Positions 37,784 through 47,812 are shown, counted from the first letter of the stretch. The stretch: DNA of 64,000 nucleotides from Rhodobacteraceae bacterium Water-Bin34 (GCA_900197625.1 FZLS01000003.1:32992-96991); one strand, 5' to 3'. Notes: generated by a model not told the origin, from the letters alone. Program-made: numbers and translations.

Positions 37784-38314
37784 ATGACAATACTAATTCC
37801 AGCTTACGAAAACGATGAATTAAAGCCTCTTGAAAAGATGTTGGTACATAGACAAGGCTTAAAGCATTTAGCTATTTCAATTTTCATATTAGCAGATGGT
37901 AAAATATTATTACAAAGAAGAGCTTTATCAAAATATCATACTCCAGGATTATGGACAAATACTTGTTGCACTCATCCTTTCTGGAACGAAAATACTAGTG
38001 TTTCAGCTCTAAGACGACTTGATGAGGAACTCGGTATGAAAGATATAATTTTAACAAAACGCAAAACAATTGAATATCGATCTGAAGTACCGCCAGATTT
38101 AATTGAACATGAAATTGTTGATATATTTGTTGGCAAATGTAAATCAAACCACCCAATCAAAATAAACCCAAATGAAGTTTTAGAAACAAAATGGTTATCT
38201 TTAAATCAACTACGAAATGACATCAAGAAATGTCCTGAAATGTATACTGCTTGGATTAAAATTTATATGAAATTGTATGCTAACGAGATATTTCAAGAAA
38301 CTGATTTTTTATAA
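37784..38314 (+). CDS. idi: Isopentenyl-diphosphate delta-isomerase, type I
   Basis: A 176-residue Nudix-fold isomerase. The active-site cysteine is C62 in NTCCTHP and the catalytic glutamate is E110 in LIEHEIVDIF; the Nudix-like helix is ALRRLDEELGM. I chose the ATG at 37784; the longer frame begins with TTG and has no ribosome site. It interconverts isopentenyl and dimethylallyl diphosphate. In bacteria that use the MEP route it is dispensable, and in marine alphaproteobacteria it often accompanies carotenoid or rhodopsin production, but no such genes are in this window. Confidence 0.94.
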   Translation: MTILIPAYENDELKPLEKMLVHRQGLKHLAISIFILADGKILLQRRALSKYHTPGLWTNTCCTHPFWNENTSVSALRRLDEELGMKDIILTKRKTIEYRSEVPPDLIEHEIVDIFVGKCKSNHPIKINPNEVLETKWLSLNQLRNDIKKCPEMYTAWIKIYMKLYANEIFQETDFL

Positions 38315-38436
38315 CTTTATTCATAGAATAAGAATTTATTTCAAATAAATTAACTTAATAATGCCATATACTTGTTCTTTATTACAATGCAGTTTAATAG
38401 GCGCTTTATAATGATAAAATTTTAAAAGGCAGTGCA

Positions 38437-39747
38437 ATGATCCCTCGCTATTCTCGCCCAGAAATGGTCTCAATTTGGTCTCCGGAAACAAAATTCAGAA
38501 TATGGTATGAAATTGAAGCACATGCTTGTGATGCCCAAGCTAAAATTGGCGTAATACCAAAAAAATCTGCACAAGCTGTTTGGAAAGCCAAAGATATTGA
38601 ATTTGACGTTGCAAGAATTGATGAAATTGAAGCAGTAACAAAGCATGATGTAATTGCTTTCTTAACTCATCTATCTGAGATAATTGGTAGTGAAGAAGCT
38701 CGATTTGTTCATCAAGGAATGACATCATCAGATGTCTTAGATACTTGTTTTAATGTTCAATTGGTTCGTGCTGCTGACAAGCTAATTGATGGCACTCATA
38801 ATCTACTAAAAGCACTTAAGAAACGTGCTTTTGAACACAAAAACACCATTCGGATTGGTCGCTCACATGGAATACACGCTGAGCCTACCACCATGGGATT
38901 AACTTTTGCTCGTTTTTATGCCGAAATGGACAGAAATCTAAATAGATTAAAAAAAGCAAGAATGGAAATAGCTACTGGAGCTATATCTGGTGCGGTTGGC
39001 ACATTTGCAAATATTGATCCATATATTGAAGAACATGTTTGTAAAGAGCTGGGTTTAGAAATTGAACCCATATCAACTCAAGTTATTCCAAGAGATAGGC
39101 ATGCTGCATTCTTTGCTGCATTAGGCGTTGTTGCATCTAGCATAGAAAATATTTCAATAGAGATTAGACATATGCAGCGCACAGAAGTTCTTGAGGCAGA
39201 AGAGTTTTTTTCAAAAGGCCAAAAAGGCTCCTCGGCAATGCCTCATAAAAGAAATCCAGTACTGACAGAAAACCTTACTGGATTATCTAGGCTGGTTAGA
39301 ATGTGTGTAGTTCCCGCAATGGAAAATGTAGCATTATGGCATGAACGTGATATTTCTCATAGTTCCGTTGAGCGCAATATTGGTCCAGATGCTACTATTA
39401 CTTTAGACTTTGCCCTAGCAAGGTTAACAATGGTTATTGATAAACTTGTAATATATCCAGAAAATATGATTGCAAATATGAATAAATTTAGAGGACTGGT
39501 ACACTCACAAAGAGTATTGTTAGCATTAACTCAAAAAGGTTGTTCAAGGGAAGATAGCTATAAAATGGTTCAAAGAAATGCCATGAGAGTTTGGGAAGAA
39601 GGTGCAGATTTTATGACAGAATTAAAAAATGATAAAGATGTAATGGCTGTCATGACTGAAGCAGATATAGAAGATAAGTTTGATCTACATTATCACACTA
39701 AGCATGTTGATACCATTTTCTCTAGAGTATTTAATTCTGATATTTAA
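38437..39747 (+). CDS. purB: Adenylosuccinate lyase
   Basis: A 436-residue fumarase-superfamily lyase. Visible marks are IPRYSRPEM at the start, the QGMTSSDVLDTCFNVQL helix, GRSHGIHAEPTTMG and the signature loop KGQKGSSAMPHKRNPV. It acts twice in purine synthesis (SAICAR to AICAR, adenylosuccinate to AMP). It stands upstream of purC, separated by 131 bases. Confidence 0.97.
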   Translation: MIPRYSRPEMVSIWSPETKFRIWYEIEAHACDAQAKIGVIPKKSAQAVWKAKDIEFDVARIDEIEAVTKHDVIAFLTHLSEIIGSEEARFVHQGMTSSDVLDTCFNVQLVRAADKLIDGTHNLLKALKKRAFEHKNTIRIGRSHGIHAEPTTMGLTFARFYAEMDRNLNRLKKARMEIATGAISGAVGTFANIDPYIEEHVCKELGLEIEPISTQVIPRDRHAAFFAALGVVASSIENISIEIRHMQRTEVLEAEEFFSKGQKGSSAMPHKRNPVLTENLTGLSRLVRMCVVPAMENVALWHERDISHSSVERNIGPDATITLDFALARLTMVIDKLVIYPENMIANMNKFRGLVHSQRVLLALTQKGCSREDSYKMVQRNAMRVWEEGADFMTELKNDKDVMAVMTEADIEDKFDLHYHTKHVDTIFSRVFNSDI

Positions 39748-39878
39748 TAATATTCATACATTCTAATTTTTAAGTTTTTATTTGAGAATTTTAAACAACA
39801 GTTCTTGTTCCGTTTAATTCGATTATTTATATAGAAACCAATAAAGTCATTAGATTCTCATAAGATCGGAGGCCATGA

Positions 39879-40637
39879 ATGGCACGCGGTAAAAAAATCT
39901 ACGAAGGCAAAGCTAAAACATTATATGAAGGACCAGAGCCTGGTACGATTATTCAATATTTTAAGGATGATGCAACAGCATTTAATGCAGTTAAAAAAGA
40001 TACCTTAGATGGAAAAGGTGCGTTAAATAATCTCTTATGTGAGCATTTCATGCTTGGCCTAAATACTATTGGTCTTCCTACTCATTTTATAAGACGATTA
40101 AATGTACGTGAACAATTAGTACATAAAGTAGAAATTGTTCCTTTAGAGATAATTGTTAGAAATGTTGCAGCAGGTTCATTTTCGAAAATGTTTAACATTG
40201 AAGAAGGTACCCCTCTTCCCCGTCCGATAGTTGAGTTTTGCTTGAAAGATGATAGCTTAGGAGACCCATTAGTTTCTGAAGAACATATTTTGGCCATGAA
40301 TTGGGCATCATCAAATGAAATTGATGATATGCGTGAAATAGCACTTCGTGTTAATGATTTTCTCGCAGGTCTAATGTATGGAATTGGAATTAAATTAGTT
40401 GATTTTAAAATTGAAGTTGGCAGACAGTTTGAAGATGATCTGCAACGCTTAATTTTAGCAGATGAAATTAGTCCAGATAGCTGTCGATTATGGGATGTGG
40501 AGACAAATCAGAAATTAGACAAAGATGTATTCCGCAGAGATCTAGGAAGTTTAACAGATGCATATTCCGAAGTAGCTAGAAGACTTGGAATTTTACCTAA
40601 AAATGGGGGCTCAACTGGTCCCAAATTAGTGGAGTGA
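39879..40637 (+). CDS. purC: Phosphoribosylaminoimidazole-succinocarboxamide synthase
   Basis: A 252-residue SAICAR synthase. It starts [34 protein letters not shown], and has [11 protein letters not shown] and [10 protein letters not shown] with [14 protein letters not shown] strong GGAGG site lies before the ATG. It is followed by purS after 4 bases, so purC-purS-purQ is one operon. Confidence 0.98.
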   Translation: MARGKKIYEGKAKTLYEGPEPGTIIQYFKDDATAFNAVKKDTLDGKGALNNLLCEHFMLGLNTIGLPTHFIRRLNVREQLVHKVEIVPLEIIVRNVAAGSFSKMFNIEEGTPLPRPIVEFCLKDDSLGDPLVSEEHILAMNWASSNEIDDMREIALRVNDFLAGLMYGIGIKLVDFKIEVGRQFEDDLQRLILADEISPDSCRLWDVETNQKLDKDVFRRDLGSLTDAYSEVARRLGILPKNGGSTGPKLVE

Positions 40638-40641
40638 ATTA

Positions 40642-40881
40642 ATGAAAGTACGCGTAAATGTTACACTTAAGCCTGGCGTATTAGACCCGCAAGGTGCAGC
40701 AGTTCGTCATTCACTAGGTGCGCTAGGTTTCGATGGTGTTAATAAAGTAAGACAAGGTAAAGTTATAGAACTTGATCTTAATGAAAATGATCCAATAAAA
40801 GCAAAATCCCAGGTTGAACAAATGTGTGATAAATTATTGGCCAATACTGTAATTGAAAATTATTCGGTGGAAGTTTTATAA
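40642..40881 (+). CDS. purS: Phosphoribosylformylglycinamidine synthase subunit PurS
   Basis: A 79-residue PurS with the family start [20 protein letters not shown] and the [16 protein letters not shown] core. It bridges PurQ and PurL in the three-part FGAM synthase. Its TAA stop overlaps the purQ ATG by one base (TAATG). Confidence 0.96.
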   Translation: MKVRVNVTLKPGVLDPQGAAVRHSLGALGFDGVNKVRQGKVIELDLNENDPIKAKSQVEQMCDKLLANTVIENYSVEVL

Positions 40882-41558
40882 TGCGCGCTGCAGTCATCCA
40901 ATTTCCAGGATCAAATTGTGACAGAGACATGGCAGTAGCTTTAGATAAGTTTTGCTCAGAAAAAGATCCAGTAAAAATGATATGGCATAAAGAAAGTGGC
41001 TTACCAAAAGGTTTAGATTTAATTGCAATACCAGGTGGTTTTTCTTTTGGTGACTACCTAAGATGTGGAGCAATTGCTGCAAGATCGCCTATAATGAATG
41101 CAGTAATTGATTTTGCAAAAAAAGGTGGCTACGTCCTTGGGGTATGCAATGGATTTCAAGTATTGACTGAAAGTGGATTGTTACCGGGAGCATTGATGCG
41201 TAACTCAAATTTAAAATTTATATGTAAAAATATTAAATTAAATGTAAAAACGACATCATGTGGATTTACATCTTGTTACTCAAAAGATGAGATTATTAGC
41301 ACACCGATTGCACACCATGATGGGAATTATAATGCAAACCAAAATACTCTGGACGAATTAAATGGTGAAGACCGTATTGCTTTTACGTATGTAAACAACC
41401 CTAATGGTTCTATGAATAACATTGCAGGAATTTTATCAAATAATCGCAGGGTTTTAGGTATGATGCCTCATCCTGAAAGGTTAAATGATCCATTACTTGG
41501 TGGTATGGATGGAAATAGATTATTTCAAGGTATATCCGAGACATTAGTGACGAGCTAG
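40881..41558 (+). CDS. purQ: Phosphoribosylformylglycinamidine synthase, glutaminase subunit PurQ
   Basis: A 225-residue class I amidotransferase. The oxyanion and nucleophile region is [13 protein letters not shown] (Cys at about residue 89), and the His/Glu pair is in MMPHPERL near the end. It supplies ammonia from glutamine to PurL. In contrast to many relatives, purL does not follow; a histidine kinase gene comes next. Confidence 0.97.
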   Translation: MRAAVIQFPGSNCDRDMAVALDKFCSEKDPVKMIWHKESGLPKGLDLIAIPGGFSFGDYLRCGAIAARSPIMNAVIDFAKKGGYVLGVCNGFQVLTESGLLPGALMRNSNLKFICKNIKLNVKTTSCGFTSCYSKDEIISTPIAHHDGNYNANQNTLDELNGEDRIAFTYVNNPNGSMNNIAGILSNNRRVLGMMPHPERLNDPLLGGMDGNRLFQGISETLVTS

Positions 41559-41630
41559 ATTTAATTAGAATAATTAAAATTTGAACATAATTACTAGACC
41601 AATAGCATCTATCACTTTAGGTTTAAATTT

Positions 41631-43370
41631 ATGATATCTGAAAGATCAAATGAACCATCTCGCAGATGGCCTAATTTAATAGTTAGATTGGGTGTTATAC
41701 TGCTGATTATTTCTACGGTAACTATAATACTGTTATCTAACCTATATTTAACACAGAATTACAGTCAGGCAAAAAGATCTGAAGCAGAAAGAGAGCTTTC
41801 ACTATATTCAGGCAGATTAATTTCTGAACTTCAAAGGGTATCCGTAGTTCCACTCCTTTTATCAAGAGATACAGGTTTAATTTCAGATATAAATACACGA
41901 GATTATCAATTAACAAGCCAAAGATTAATAACTTTTTCAGATGAAATAAGAGTTAAGTCTATTACACTTTTGGAGAGATTTGGACGAATTGTTGCATCAT
42001 CAGACCGTTCTGATCTTGGCCAAAATCTTCGCAGCCAAAACTTCTTCTTCAACGCAATGAGACAATCCGGAACTGTATTTACAATTTCAGATAATGAAAA
42101 AGGAAGAAGAAGTTTTTTTTATTCAAGGAAACTAGAGTCTCAAGGTAAAGTCTTAGGAGTAATAGTTGTTGAGGTAGGTTTGGATAATCTTTTTACAACA
42201 TGGTCTGCAAATGACGCAACTATAATGGTTACAAATTCAGAAGGTATTGTTGTCTTGTCAACAGACCAAGATTTTTTAAATCAATCTCTAGAAACTGCTT
42301 TACTTGCTCAACCAACATTAACGGTTTTAGAAAGAGCAATAAGAGCTACAGGTGATTGGAATGGTACCGAAGTTGATGCATACATTGAAGATCAAGCCTT
42401 ATATAGGCTTGATACGGCAATTCCATTTCAAGGATGGAGGCTTACTTATCTTACTCCATTTCAATCAGTAAGAGAAAAGGTAAATGGTGTTTTGGCACTT
42501 GGAATTACAGCTTTAGCATTATTATTGGCCTTAGGGTTTTACTTTCTATCAAGACGAGCTGCCCGACAATCATTTCTTTTTAAAGCTGAAAGCGAAGAAT
42601 TAAGAGCACTTAATGATAGGCTTTCTACAGAAATAACACAGAGAGAGCGAGCAGAACGAAACCTCCAAGTAGCAGAAGCTTCACTTGAACAATCATCAAA
42701 ATTAGCTGCTCTTGGTGAAATGTCAGCCGCTGTTAGCCATGAGTTAAATCAACCATTAGCTGCAATGAGAACTTATTTAGCAGCTGCAAAACTATTGTTA
42801 AGCAGAAAAAGATCCGAGGAAGCTCTATCAAGTTTTCAACGGATAGACGACTTAATTGGTCGTATGGGAACAATTACACAACAATTAAAATCATATTCCC
42901 GTAAAGGTAGTGAGGACTTAATTCCTGTAGATTTTGTTTCTTCAATCAATACTTCAATTTCGATGATGGCTCCACAATTGGGCCAGCAAGCTGTTGAAAT
43001 AACAAAATCACTACCAGATACACCAGTGAGTGTGCTTGCAGATCCAGTTAGATTGGAACAAGTAATAGTAAACTTACTTAGAAATGCACTTGATGCTATG
43101 AAAGGACAAACTGAAAGGTATTTACAGATTTCTCTAACAGCTGGAGAAATGGCAACATTGACTATTCAGGATAATGGACCTGGCATTGAGAATCTTGATG
43201 AGATGTTTGAACCATTTTTTACAACAAAAAAGCCTGGTGAAGGTGTTGGTCTAGGGTTAGCAATTAGCTCATCTATTGCTCAAGATCTTGATGGGCGATT
43301 ATTCGCCAGAAATGTGTCCCCTCGAGGGGCTGTCTTTGAATTTCAATTGCCACAAATAGAAGATAAATAA
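41631..43370 (+). CDS. dctB: DctB-like sensor histidine kinase
   Basis: A 579-residue membrane kinase. Transmembrane helices lie at about 19-41 and 286-306, enclosing a 240-residue periplasmic double-PAS sensor. A coiled coil (about 315-350) leads to the H-box AALGEMSAAVSHELNQPLAAMR with phospho-acceptor His370. The ATPase domain has VIVNLLRNALDAM (N box), DNGPGIE, EPFFTTKKPGEGVGLGLAIS. This is the C4-dicarboxylate sensor layout. It is paired with the regulator 25 bases downstream. The transporter it controls is not identified here; the TRAP genes at the left edge are far away. Confidence 0.9.
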   Translation: MISERSNEPSRRWPNLIVRLGVILLIISTVTIILLSNLYLTQNYSQAKRSEAERELSLYSGRLISELQRVSVVPLLLSRDTGLISDINTRDYQLTSQRLITFSDEIRVKSITLLERFGRIVASSDRSDLGQNLRSQNFFFNAMRQSGTVFTISDNEKGRRSFFYSRKLESQGKVLGVIVVEVGLDNLFTTWSANDATIMVTNSEGIVVLSTDQDFLNQSLETALLAQPTLTVLERAIRATGDWNGTEVDAYIEDQALYRLDTAIPFQGWRLTYLTPFQSVREKVNGVLALGITALALLLALGFYFLSRRAARQSFLFKAESEELRALNDRLSTEITQRERAERNLQVAEASLEQSSKLAALGEMSAAVSHELNQPLAAMRTYLAAAKLLLSRKRSEEALSSFQRIDDLIGRMGTITQQLKSYSRKGSEDLIPVDFVSSINTSISMMAPQLGQQAVEITKSLPDTPVSVLADPVRLEQVIVNLLRNALDAMKGQTERYLQISLTAGEMATLTIQDNGPGIENLDEMFEPFFTTKKPGEGVGLGLAISSSIAQDLDGRLFARNVSPRGAVFEFQLPQIEDK

Positions 43371-43395
43371 AGATTATATTATTGGAGTAGCCAAT

Positions 43396-44739
43396 ATGGC
43401 AGAACAAATAATTATTACTATTGTGGATGATGAACAAGATATGCGTGAAAGTATATCTCAATGGCTAAGCTTATCTGGATACAAGACTGAAACATATGCG
43501 AGTGCTGACTTAGCATTAAAAGATATTGGTCCTGATTACCCTGGTATAATTATTTCAGATATTAAAATGCCAGGAACTGATGGAATTTCATTTTTGAAAA
43601 AATTACAAAAAATAGATAATGCATTACCAGTGATTTTAATAACCGGTCACGGTGATGTATCTATGGCTGTTGATGCCATGCGAATTGGAGCTTATGACTT
43701 TCTTGAAAAACCTTTCAATCCTGAAAGAATGGCAGAATTAGCAAAACGTGCAGTCCAAACACGTTATCTTACATTAGAAAATAGATCATTACGAAGAGAA
43801 TTATCTGATGGTTCTGTATTATTGAGAAAATTAATGGGCACATCTACAGTTATGGGTCGCTTAAGAGAAGATATACTCGATTTTGCACAAGCAGATGGGC
43901 ATGTATTAATAGGAGGTGAGACTGGCACAGGTAAAAGCCTTATCGCACACGCCCTTCATGCATGTGGCCCTCGGCAAGGAAAAAAATTCATAACAGTTAA
44001 TTGTGCTGCATATTCAGAAGATGAACTTTCAAGACGATTATTTGGGGAAAATTCAGATGAAGATTCATTCATTGATACATCTTTAGATGGTACACTTTGT
44101 TTAGAAGATATTGAAAGTATTCCAATTTCAATTCAAGCTAGACTCTTAGCTTTAATTACAAAGTTCGACCATGGGAATGAAGGATCAAGACTACGTATAA
44201 TTGCTATATCCAATGATACTGAAGAAACCCCTCAGTCACTTGAAAATACATTGCGTCAGGATTTATATTACAGATTAGCAGCAATGCAAATAACACCTCC
44301 ACCATTAAAATCTCGAGGTGAAGATATATTATTATTATTTAATCGCTACCTTGAAAATTTTGCAGATGAATATGGATGTGAAAAACCTGCTGTAGCGGCT
44401 GAAGATGCAGCCCAGCTGCTTCAAGCAAGTTGGGAAGGTAACATCAGACAGCTGATTAATCTTGCAGAAAGAACAGTATTACAAAGTCGACGTGGGAGCT
44501 ATTCAATTACTGAAATGTTACCTTCAAATGAAAATGATGACGAAAATAATGAAAAAGCAATAGCTAAGCCCCTTAAAGAGCACGTAGAAGCTTTTGAAAG
44601 GATGTTGATAGATAATACTATGAGAAGGCACAAAGGGTCTATACAATCTGTAATGGCTGAACTTTCACTTCCAAGAAGAACATTAAATGAAAAAATGGCA
44701 AAATATGGACTTACACGATCAAATTATGTTGGTTCTTAA
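43396..44739 (+). CDS. dctD: DctD/NtrC-family response regulator lacking the GAFTGA loop
   Basis: A 447-residue regulator. The receiver domain has the acidic pair near 11-12, phospho-acceptor Asp55 (IIISDIKMPG) and Lys105 (EKPF). The AAA+ domain has Walker A GETGTGKS (174-181), but the stretch after LFGE runs ENSDEDSFIDTSLDGTLCLEDIE, so the GAFTGA sigma-54 contact loop and about 15-20 residues are absent. Walker B is altered to CLEDIE. The R-finger region RQDLYYRL is kept. A Fis-type helix-turn-helix ends the protein. It probably activates or represses without sigma-54, as Rhodobacter NtrC does. Confidence 0.9.
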   Translation: MAEQIIITIVDDEQDMRESISQWLSLSGYKTETYASADLALKDIGPDYPGIIISDIKMPGTDGISFLKKLQKIDNALPVILITGHGDVSMAVDAMRIGAYDFLEKPFNPERMAELAKRAVQTRYLTLENRSLRRELSDGSVLLRKLMGTSTVMGRLREDILDFAQADGHVLIGGETGTGKSLIAHALHACGPRQGKKFITVNCAAYSEDELSRRLFGENSDEDSFIDTSLDGTLCLEDIESIPISIQARLLALITKFDHGNEGSRLRIIAISNDTEETPQSLENTLRQDLYYRLAAMQITPPPLKSRGEDILLLFNRYLENFADEYGCEKPAVAAEDAAQLLQASWEGNIRQLINLAERTVLQSRRGSYSITEMLPSNENDDENNEKAIAKPLKEHVEAFERMLIDNTMRRHKGSIQSVMAELSLPRRTLNEKMAKYGLTRSNYVGS

Positions 44740-44762
44740 TAAGATTAATTTAAAATAGTTTT

Positions 44763-45398
44763 TCACACATTTAAAAGTGCTATTTTTAAATCCCCATAAC
44801 CTGTAAATCGTTTCTCTAATGGCAAGTTCATTTTTTTTGATATTTCATATGCTTTTTGATCAAGTTTATTATTTTCTGTTTGAGCTTGATAAACCAATTT
44901 TGTATAATTTCCAAAATACATATCTATTAAATCTGGATGCTTATCCAAGCCCATCGGCTTCCATACAAATGCATCAAATTGGTTGACTAAAAAATCTGTT
45001 AAATAAAATGCTGTAATCTCATTTTCAGCATTTTGAGTAAATTTATCATTGCCTTCAAAAAACGAATAGCAATGAGGGCCTTTAATCATTTTTACCCCCA
45101 ATTCCTTGCATTTTTTCTCCAATAAACCACCAGTACCACAATCAGCATAAGCGATAAAAATGCTTTTGTAATTTGAACTATGTTTTTTAACTGCTAGTTC
45201 AACCGCCCCAGTAATTTTTTCAGGGTAAAGGTGATATTTAGCTGGCAAACATGTTAAATCCATATGTTGCCAATTATTAAGCTTTATTAAATCAATTATT
45301 TCTCTAGCCAAAGCACCACATGCTATGATCAAAACTTTGTCAATTTTTGGCATTGAATTAACTATGCCAACATCTGTTAAATAATCATCTGAATGCAT
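44763..45398 (-). CDS. DUF1638 protein linked to corrinoid methyl transfer
   Basis: A 211-residue soluble protein of the DUF1638 family. Typical segments are KVLIIACGALAREIIDLI, LTCLPAKYHLYPEKI, YADCGTGGLLEKKC and FYLTDFLVNQFDAFVWKPMGLDKHPDLIDMYFGNY. The ATG at 45398 is preferred over a TTG at 45413. It is the last of a three-gene set with the corrinoid protein and a homocysteine methyltransferase. To my recollection, fitness studies in a Phaeobacter strain tied such a DUF1638 protein to methionine synthesis. Its molecular role is unknown. Confidence 0.85.
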   Translation of the reverse strand: MHSDDYLTDVGIVNSMPKIDKVLIIACGALAREIIDLIKLNNWQHMDLTCLPAKYHLYPEKITGAVELAVKKHSSNYKSIFIAYADCGTGGLLEKKCKELGVKMIKGPHCYSFFEGNDKFTQNAENEITAFYLTDFLVNQFDAFVWKPMGLDKHPDLIDMYFGNYTKLVYQAQTENNKLDQKAYEISKKMNLPLEKRFTGYGDLKIALLNV

Positions 45399-45434
45399 AT
45401 ATTCATATTCCAAAGAAATTATTTCATTTTGTAA

Positions 45435-46133
45435 TTACATACTTAATTGATTATGTTTTTTGGCCATAAATTCTTTTGCGGTTTCAACAGCAACTGCAGC
45501 ATCACGACAATAAGCGTCTGCTCCAATAGCTTTACCAAATTCTTCATTTAATGGTGCACCACCTACTAAAACAACATAATCATCCCTCATGCCCTTTTCA
45601 ACCATAGTATCTATTACCACTTTCATATATGGCATTGTTGTTGTTAACAAAGCAGACATACCTAAGATGTCATATTCTCCATCTTCAAGCTCTTGTACAT
45701 AATTTTCTACAGGATTATTTATTCCAAGATCTTTTACTTCGAAACCTGCTCCTTCCATCATCATTGTAACAAGATTTTTACCAATATCATGAATATCACC
45801 CTTAACTGTACCAATAAGCATATTTCCAAGACGTGGTGCACCAGTTTCTGCAAGCAAAGGCTTTAATATAGCCATTCCACCCTTCATAGCGTTTGCAGCT
45901 AGCAAAACTTCCGGAACAAATAGAATGCCATCGCGGAAATCGATACCTACAATTCTCATTCCTTCAACTAACGCTTTTGTTAATACGTCATATGGCATCC
46001 AACCACGCCCAAGAAGAATGTTAACGCCCTCTTCTATTTCTTCTTTCATTCCATCATATAAGTCATCATGCATCTGAAGTGTTAATTCTTCATCGCTTAA
46101 ATCTGCTAAAATAATATCTTGTTCATCAGACAT
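45435..46133 (-). CDS. Cobalamin (corrinoid)-binding methyl carrier protein
   Basis: A 232-residue protein with the two modules of MtaC/MetH-type carriers. A helical cap precedes a B12-binding Rossmann domain carrying DIHDIGKN (113-120, His115 as lower cobalt ligand), then SALLTTTM and VLVGGAPLN. The ATG at 46133, preceded by GGAAG, is favoured over one five codons upstream. It would hold the methyl-cobalamin between a methyl donor and the homocysteine methyltransferase encoded just upstream. Confidence 0.92.
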   Translation of the reverse strand: MSDEQDIILADLSDEELTLQMHDDLYDGMKEEIEEGVNILLGRGWMPYDVLTKALVEGMRIVGIDFRDGILFVPEVLLAANAMKGGMAILKPLLAETGAPRLGNMLIGTVKGDIHDIGKNLVTMMMEGAGFEVKDLGINNPVENYVQELEDGEYDILGMSALLTTTMPYMKVVIDTMVEKGMRDDYVVLVGGAPLNEEFGKAIGADAYCRDAAVAVETAKEFMAKKHNQLSM

Positions 46134-46248
46134 GGTGTTCGCTTCCATAATTGTAATGCTATTGTTGTAAGTAATCTCATAATTTTCAGTTATTTATTCT
46201 CTACAGTTTGCGACAAAAGCAGTTCTTACACCGACCAAATCATAAAAA

Positions 46249-47256
46249 TTATCTACGTTGCCCACGACGTACCCGCACTGGTTTTGGCCCATCACCAGTA
46301 CCGTCTGTTTCTGATGAAAACGGTCCTAATACTTTTGATATTTGATCCAAAGTTGGTAATTCTATTTTTGTACTATTGTCCAATGCTTTTCTCATGGCCT
46401 TAAGGTGTATTGGCATTGTCCCACAACATCCGCCTATTATTGATGCGCCACAAGCTTTTGCCAAAATAGCATATTCTGCCATAATTTCCGGTGTACCGTC
46501 GTAATGAATATGCCCATCAACATATTTTGGTATTCCAGCATTACCTTTTGCTATCACTGGTCGATCAGCATTTTCAGATAACCCTAAAACAGTTCGTAAT
46601 AAATCTGATGCTCCAACACCACAATTTGCACCAAAACCTATTGGGCCATATTTCATACTTTTCACTAAATTAGTCATATCATGACTAGTTACACCCATCA
46701 TTGTTCTACCAGCTGTATCAAAGCTCATAGTTCCAACCCATTGTGCATTAATATTTTGAATTGCTTCAGAAGCTGCTATAAATTCTTCAGGACTAGAAAT
46801 AGTCTCAACCCAAAGCAGATCTGCCCCACCGTCTATTAATCCCTGTGCAGTTACTTGAAACATTTGCACAGCTTCATCGTGAGACAGCCAACCAGCATCA
46901 CCCATAATGTCACCAGTTGGTCCAATTGAACCAGCTACCAATATATCACGACCTGATTTATTGGCGACGTCTTTAGCAATCTTTGATGCCGCTAAAGACA
47001 ATTCATATGCTCGATCCTCAGAATCATGCAATTTAAGTCTTGATGCATTCCCTCCAAATGAATTTGTAAGAAATATATCACAACCAGCATCTACAGACCC
47101 TTGATATAATGATCTAATTTTATCTGGTTCGTTAATGTTCCAAAACTCAGGAGGATCACCAGATTCAAGCCCTAAATTAAAAAGATTTGTTCCTGTAGCA
47201 CCGTCCGCAAGTAAAAAACCTTTTTCAGCAATCATGTCATCAATAATATTTGTCAT
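46249..47256 (-). CDS. bmt: Homocysteine S-methyltransferase (betaine-homocysteine/MetH N-terminal type)
   Basis: A 335-residue zinc methyltransferase. The N-terminal LADGATGTNLFNLG motif, FLTNSFGGNASRL, a first zinc cysteine in GFGANCGVGAS and the CC pair in IIGGCCGTMPIHLKAM are the hallmarks. It transfers a methyl group to homocysteine to form methionine. With the corrinoid protein downstream it may act as one part of a split cobalamin-dependent methionine synthase, or use betaine directly. No S-adenosylmethionine riboswitch was recognised in the 96 bases upstream. Confidence 0.9.
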   Translation of the reverse strand: MTNIIDDMIAEKGFLLADGATGTNLFNLGLESGDPPEFWNINEPDKIRSLYQGSVDAGCDIFLTNSFGGNASRLKLHDSEDRAYELSLAASKIAKDVANKSGRDILVAGSIGPTGDIMGDAGWLSHDEAVQMFQVTAQGLIDGGADLLWVETISSPEEFIAASEAIQNINAQWVGTMSFDTAGRTMMGVTSHDMTNLVKSMKYGPIGFGANCGVGASDLLRTVLGLSENADRPVIAKGNAGIPKYVDGHIHYDGTPEIMAEYAILAKACGASIIGGCCGTMPIHLKAMRKALDNSTKIELPTLDQISKVLGPFSSETDGTGDGPKPVRVRRGQRR

Positions 47257-47352
47257 ACTTTTTCCATAATAGATTATAAATAATCATTTATGGAACATAT
47301 ACTAAAGTGATAAAAACAATAGATTAACTATTTGGAAAAATACACATAATGA

Positions 47353-47760
47353 TTATGAAGTAGACGCAAGATATGTTTGAATATTTTTTATCATTGAGCT
47401 TAAACCATTTGACCTTTGCGTTGATAAATTAGCGCCTAATCCTAGATTATCAAACTCATCCATTGCATTGATTTTTATCGCTTTATTAATTTCTTCACCA
47501 TTATAAAGTGCAGAAAGTATTGATACTAATCCACTAACAATTATTGCATCAGATGCACCTTCAAAATAAAATTTTCCATCTTTCATTTTAGGTAATAACC
47601 AAACTTGAGAAGCGCAGCCATCAATTTTGAGCGTATCAGTTCTGAGTGTTTCATCTAATGCGTCATAATTTCTTCCAAGTTCTATTATGTATCGGTATTT
47701 TTCTTCCCAATCATCCAATAACTCAAACGTTTCTGAAATTTCCTCAAAAGTAATAGTCAT
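47353..47760 (-). CDS. sufE: SufE-family cysteine-desulfurase partner
   Basis: A 135-residue SufE. The sulfur-accepting cysteine lies in KIDGCASQVWL (about residue 49), and the C-terminal part ends in the usual NGLSSMIKNI helix. It takes persulfide from SufS for iron-sulfur cluster assembly. It stands alone between rnd and bmt; no suf operon is here. Confidence 0.95.
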   Translation of the reverse strand: MTITFEEISETFELLDDWEEKYRYIIELGRNYDALDETLRTDTLKIDGCASQVWLLPKMKDGKFYFEGASDAIIVSGLVSILSALYNGEEINKAIKINAMDEFDNLGLGANLSTQRSNGLSSMIKNIQTYLASTS

Positions 47761-47812
47761 GACATTCCGATGTAAATATTAATTTCATTTATAAGATTGA
47801 TATATCTTTTTA

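Noticed and set aside
46119..46403. A 94-codon plus-strand frame over the bmt-corrinoid gene spacer
   Set aside because: It covers conserved ends of two minus-strand genes and has no ribosome site or recognisable motif.
47257..47352. Possible S-adenosylmethionine riboswitch before the homocysteine methyltransferase
   Set aside because: I looked for the SAM-II/SAM-V core in this 96-base spacer and did not find it.
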